NCBI GenBank assembly: GCA_019105125.1
Contig: JAHRWO010000282.1
Location: forward strand, 1 to 5,650
DNA: 5,650 nucleotides
Source of the DNA: Flavobacterium sp.
Lineage (GTDB): Bacteria; Bacteroidota; Bacteroidia; Flavobacteriales; Flavobacteriaceae
Direction: 5' to 3'
The notes under the pieces were generated by a model. The model searched no databases and had not been told where the DNA came from. It worked only from the letters and a program-made list of their open reading frames with translations. Positions 5,552 to 5,650 of this stretch are shown here, in pieces. Each line of letters opens with the position of its first letter. Position 1 is the stretch's first letter. A program made the position numbers and the translations under genes.

Positions 5552-5650
5552 AAGTTTCCGGAACACTGATTGAAGAAATTAAATAAATTTTTAAAACCTG
5601 TTTAATCTGTGTTCCAAAATCAATTTTTAATCTTGGTGTTAATTTCATTC
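5552..5650. other. Non-coding 3' flank with a degenerate repeated motif
   Basis: No gene, and no clear terminator for the methyltransferase gene, is visible in these 99 bases. TTTAATCTGTGTT (5601-5613) recurs with a 2-base insertion as TTTAATCTTGGTGTT (5626-5640). On the minus strand these read AACAC-AGATTAAA. From memory, this resembles the ACACAGATTAAACAG-like filler found between many flavobacterial genes. I cannot verify that here. Confidence 0.35.

Noticed and set aside
5547..5566. AGTG...CACT with inner TTCCGGAA after the methyltransferase stop
   Set aside because: The stem is short and interrupted with no T tract, so it is not supported as a terminator.
5439..5648. Open frame of 69 codons on the minus strand at the window end
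   Set aside because: It is antisense to the methyltransferase motif 3 region and continues into the repeat-like tail, with no protein family signal.

Overview
The window looks like chromosomal DNA from a member of the Bacteroidota, most likely Flavobacteriaceae and close to Flavobacterium. The DNA is AT-rich and the genes lack strong Shine-Dalgarno sequences. Several upstream regions carry the Bacteroidota-type -7 element TANNTTTG, some with a TTG about 17-19 bases before it. It holds the end of an S46 dipeptidyl-peptidase gene, a family found largely in this phylum. Neither tRNA gene encodes its CCA end.

Layout, left to right. (1) Positions 2-823 (+) are the C-terminal part of a DPP11-like S46 peptidase, with the catalytic serine and the Asp/Glu-selecting arginine both visible. 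(2) Two very small lipoprotein genes follow at 988-1191 and 1266-1493 (+), each closed by a clear hairpin terminator. The first has a good sigma-A-type promoter, a perfect 16-bp palindrome on its -33 element and a near-consensus sigma-54-like site further upstream. (3) A convergent DUF1508 (YegP-like) gene lies at 1544-1897 (-). (4) A two-gene tRNA operon on the minus strand runs tRNA-Gly(GCC), tRNA-Leu(UAA), then terminator. (5) mutS is on the minus strand, with a probable GTG start at 4913. (6) Divergent from it is a short TrmH/SpoU-type RNA 2'-O-methyltransferase gene at 5024-5551 (+). (7) The last 100 bases are non-coding and contain a degenerate repeat-like segment.

Functionally this is mostly housekeeping: tRNAs, mismatch repair and RNA methylation, beside periplasmic peptide use and envelope lipoproteins. 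The genes do not form one pathway. I see no mobile element, CRISPR array, toxin-antitoxin or defence module, and no evidence of a new multi-gene system.

The points most worth a second look are regulatory. A full-consensus promoter for the DUF1508 gene appears to be built into the 3' end of tRNA-Leu and that operon's terminator. The methyltransferase gene is predicted to be leaderless. The second lipoprotein gene sits directly behind a terminator with no visible promoter of its own. No gene-free stretch exceeds 300 bases; the longest are 824-987 and 2140-2291.
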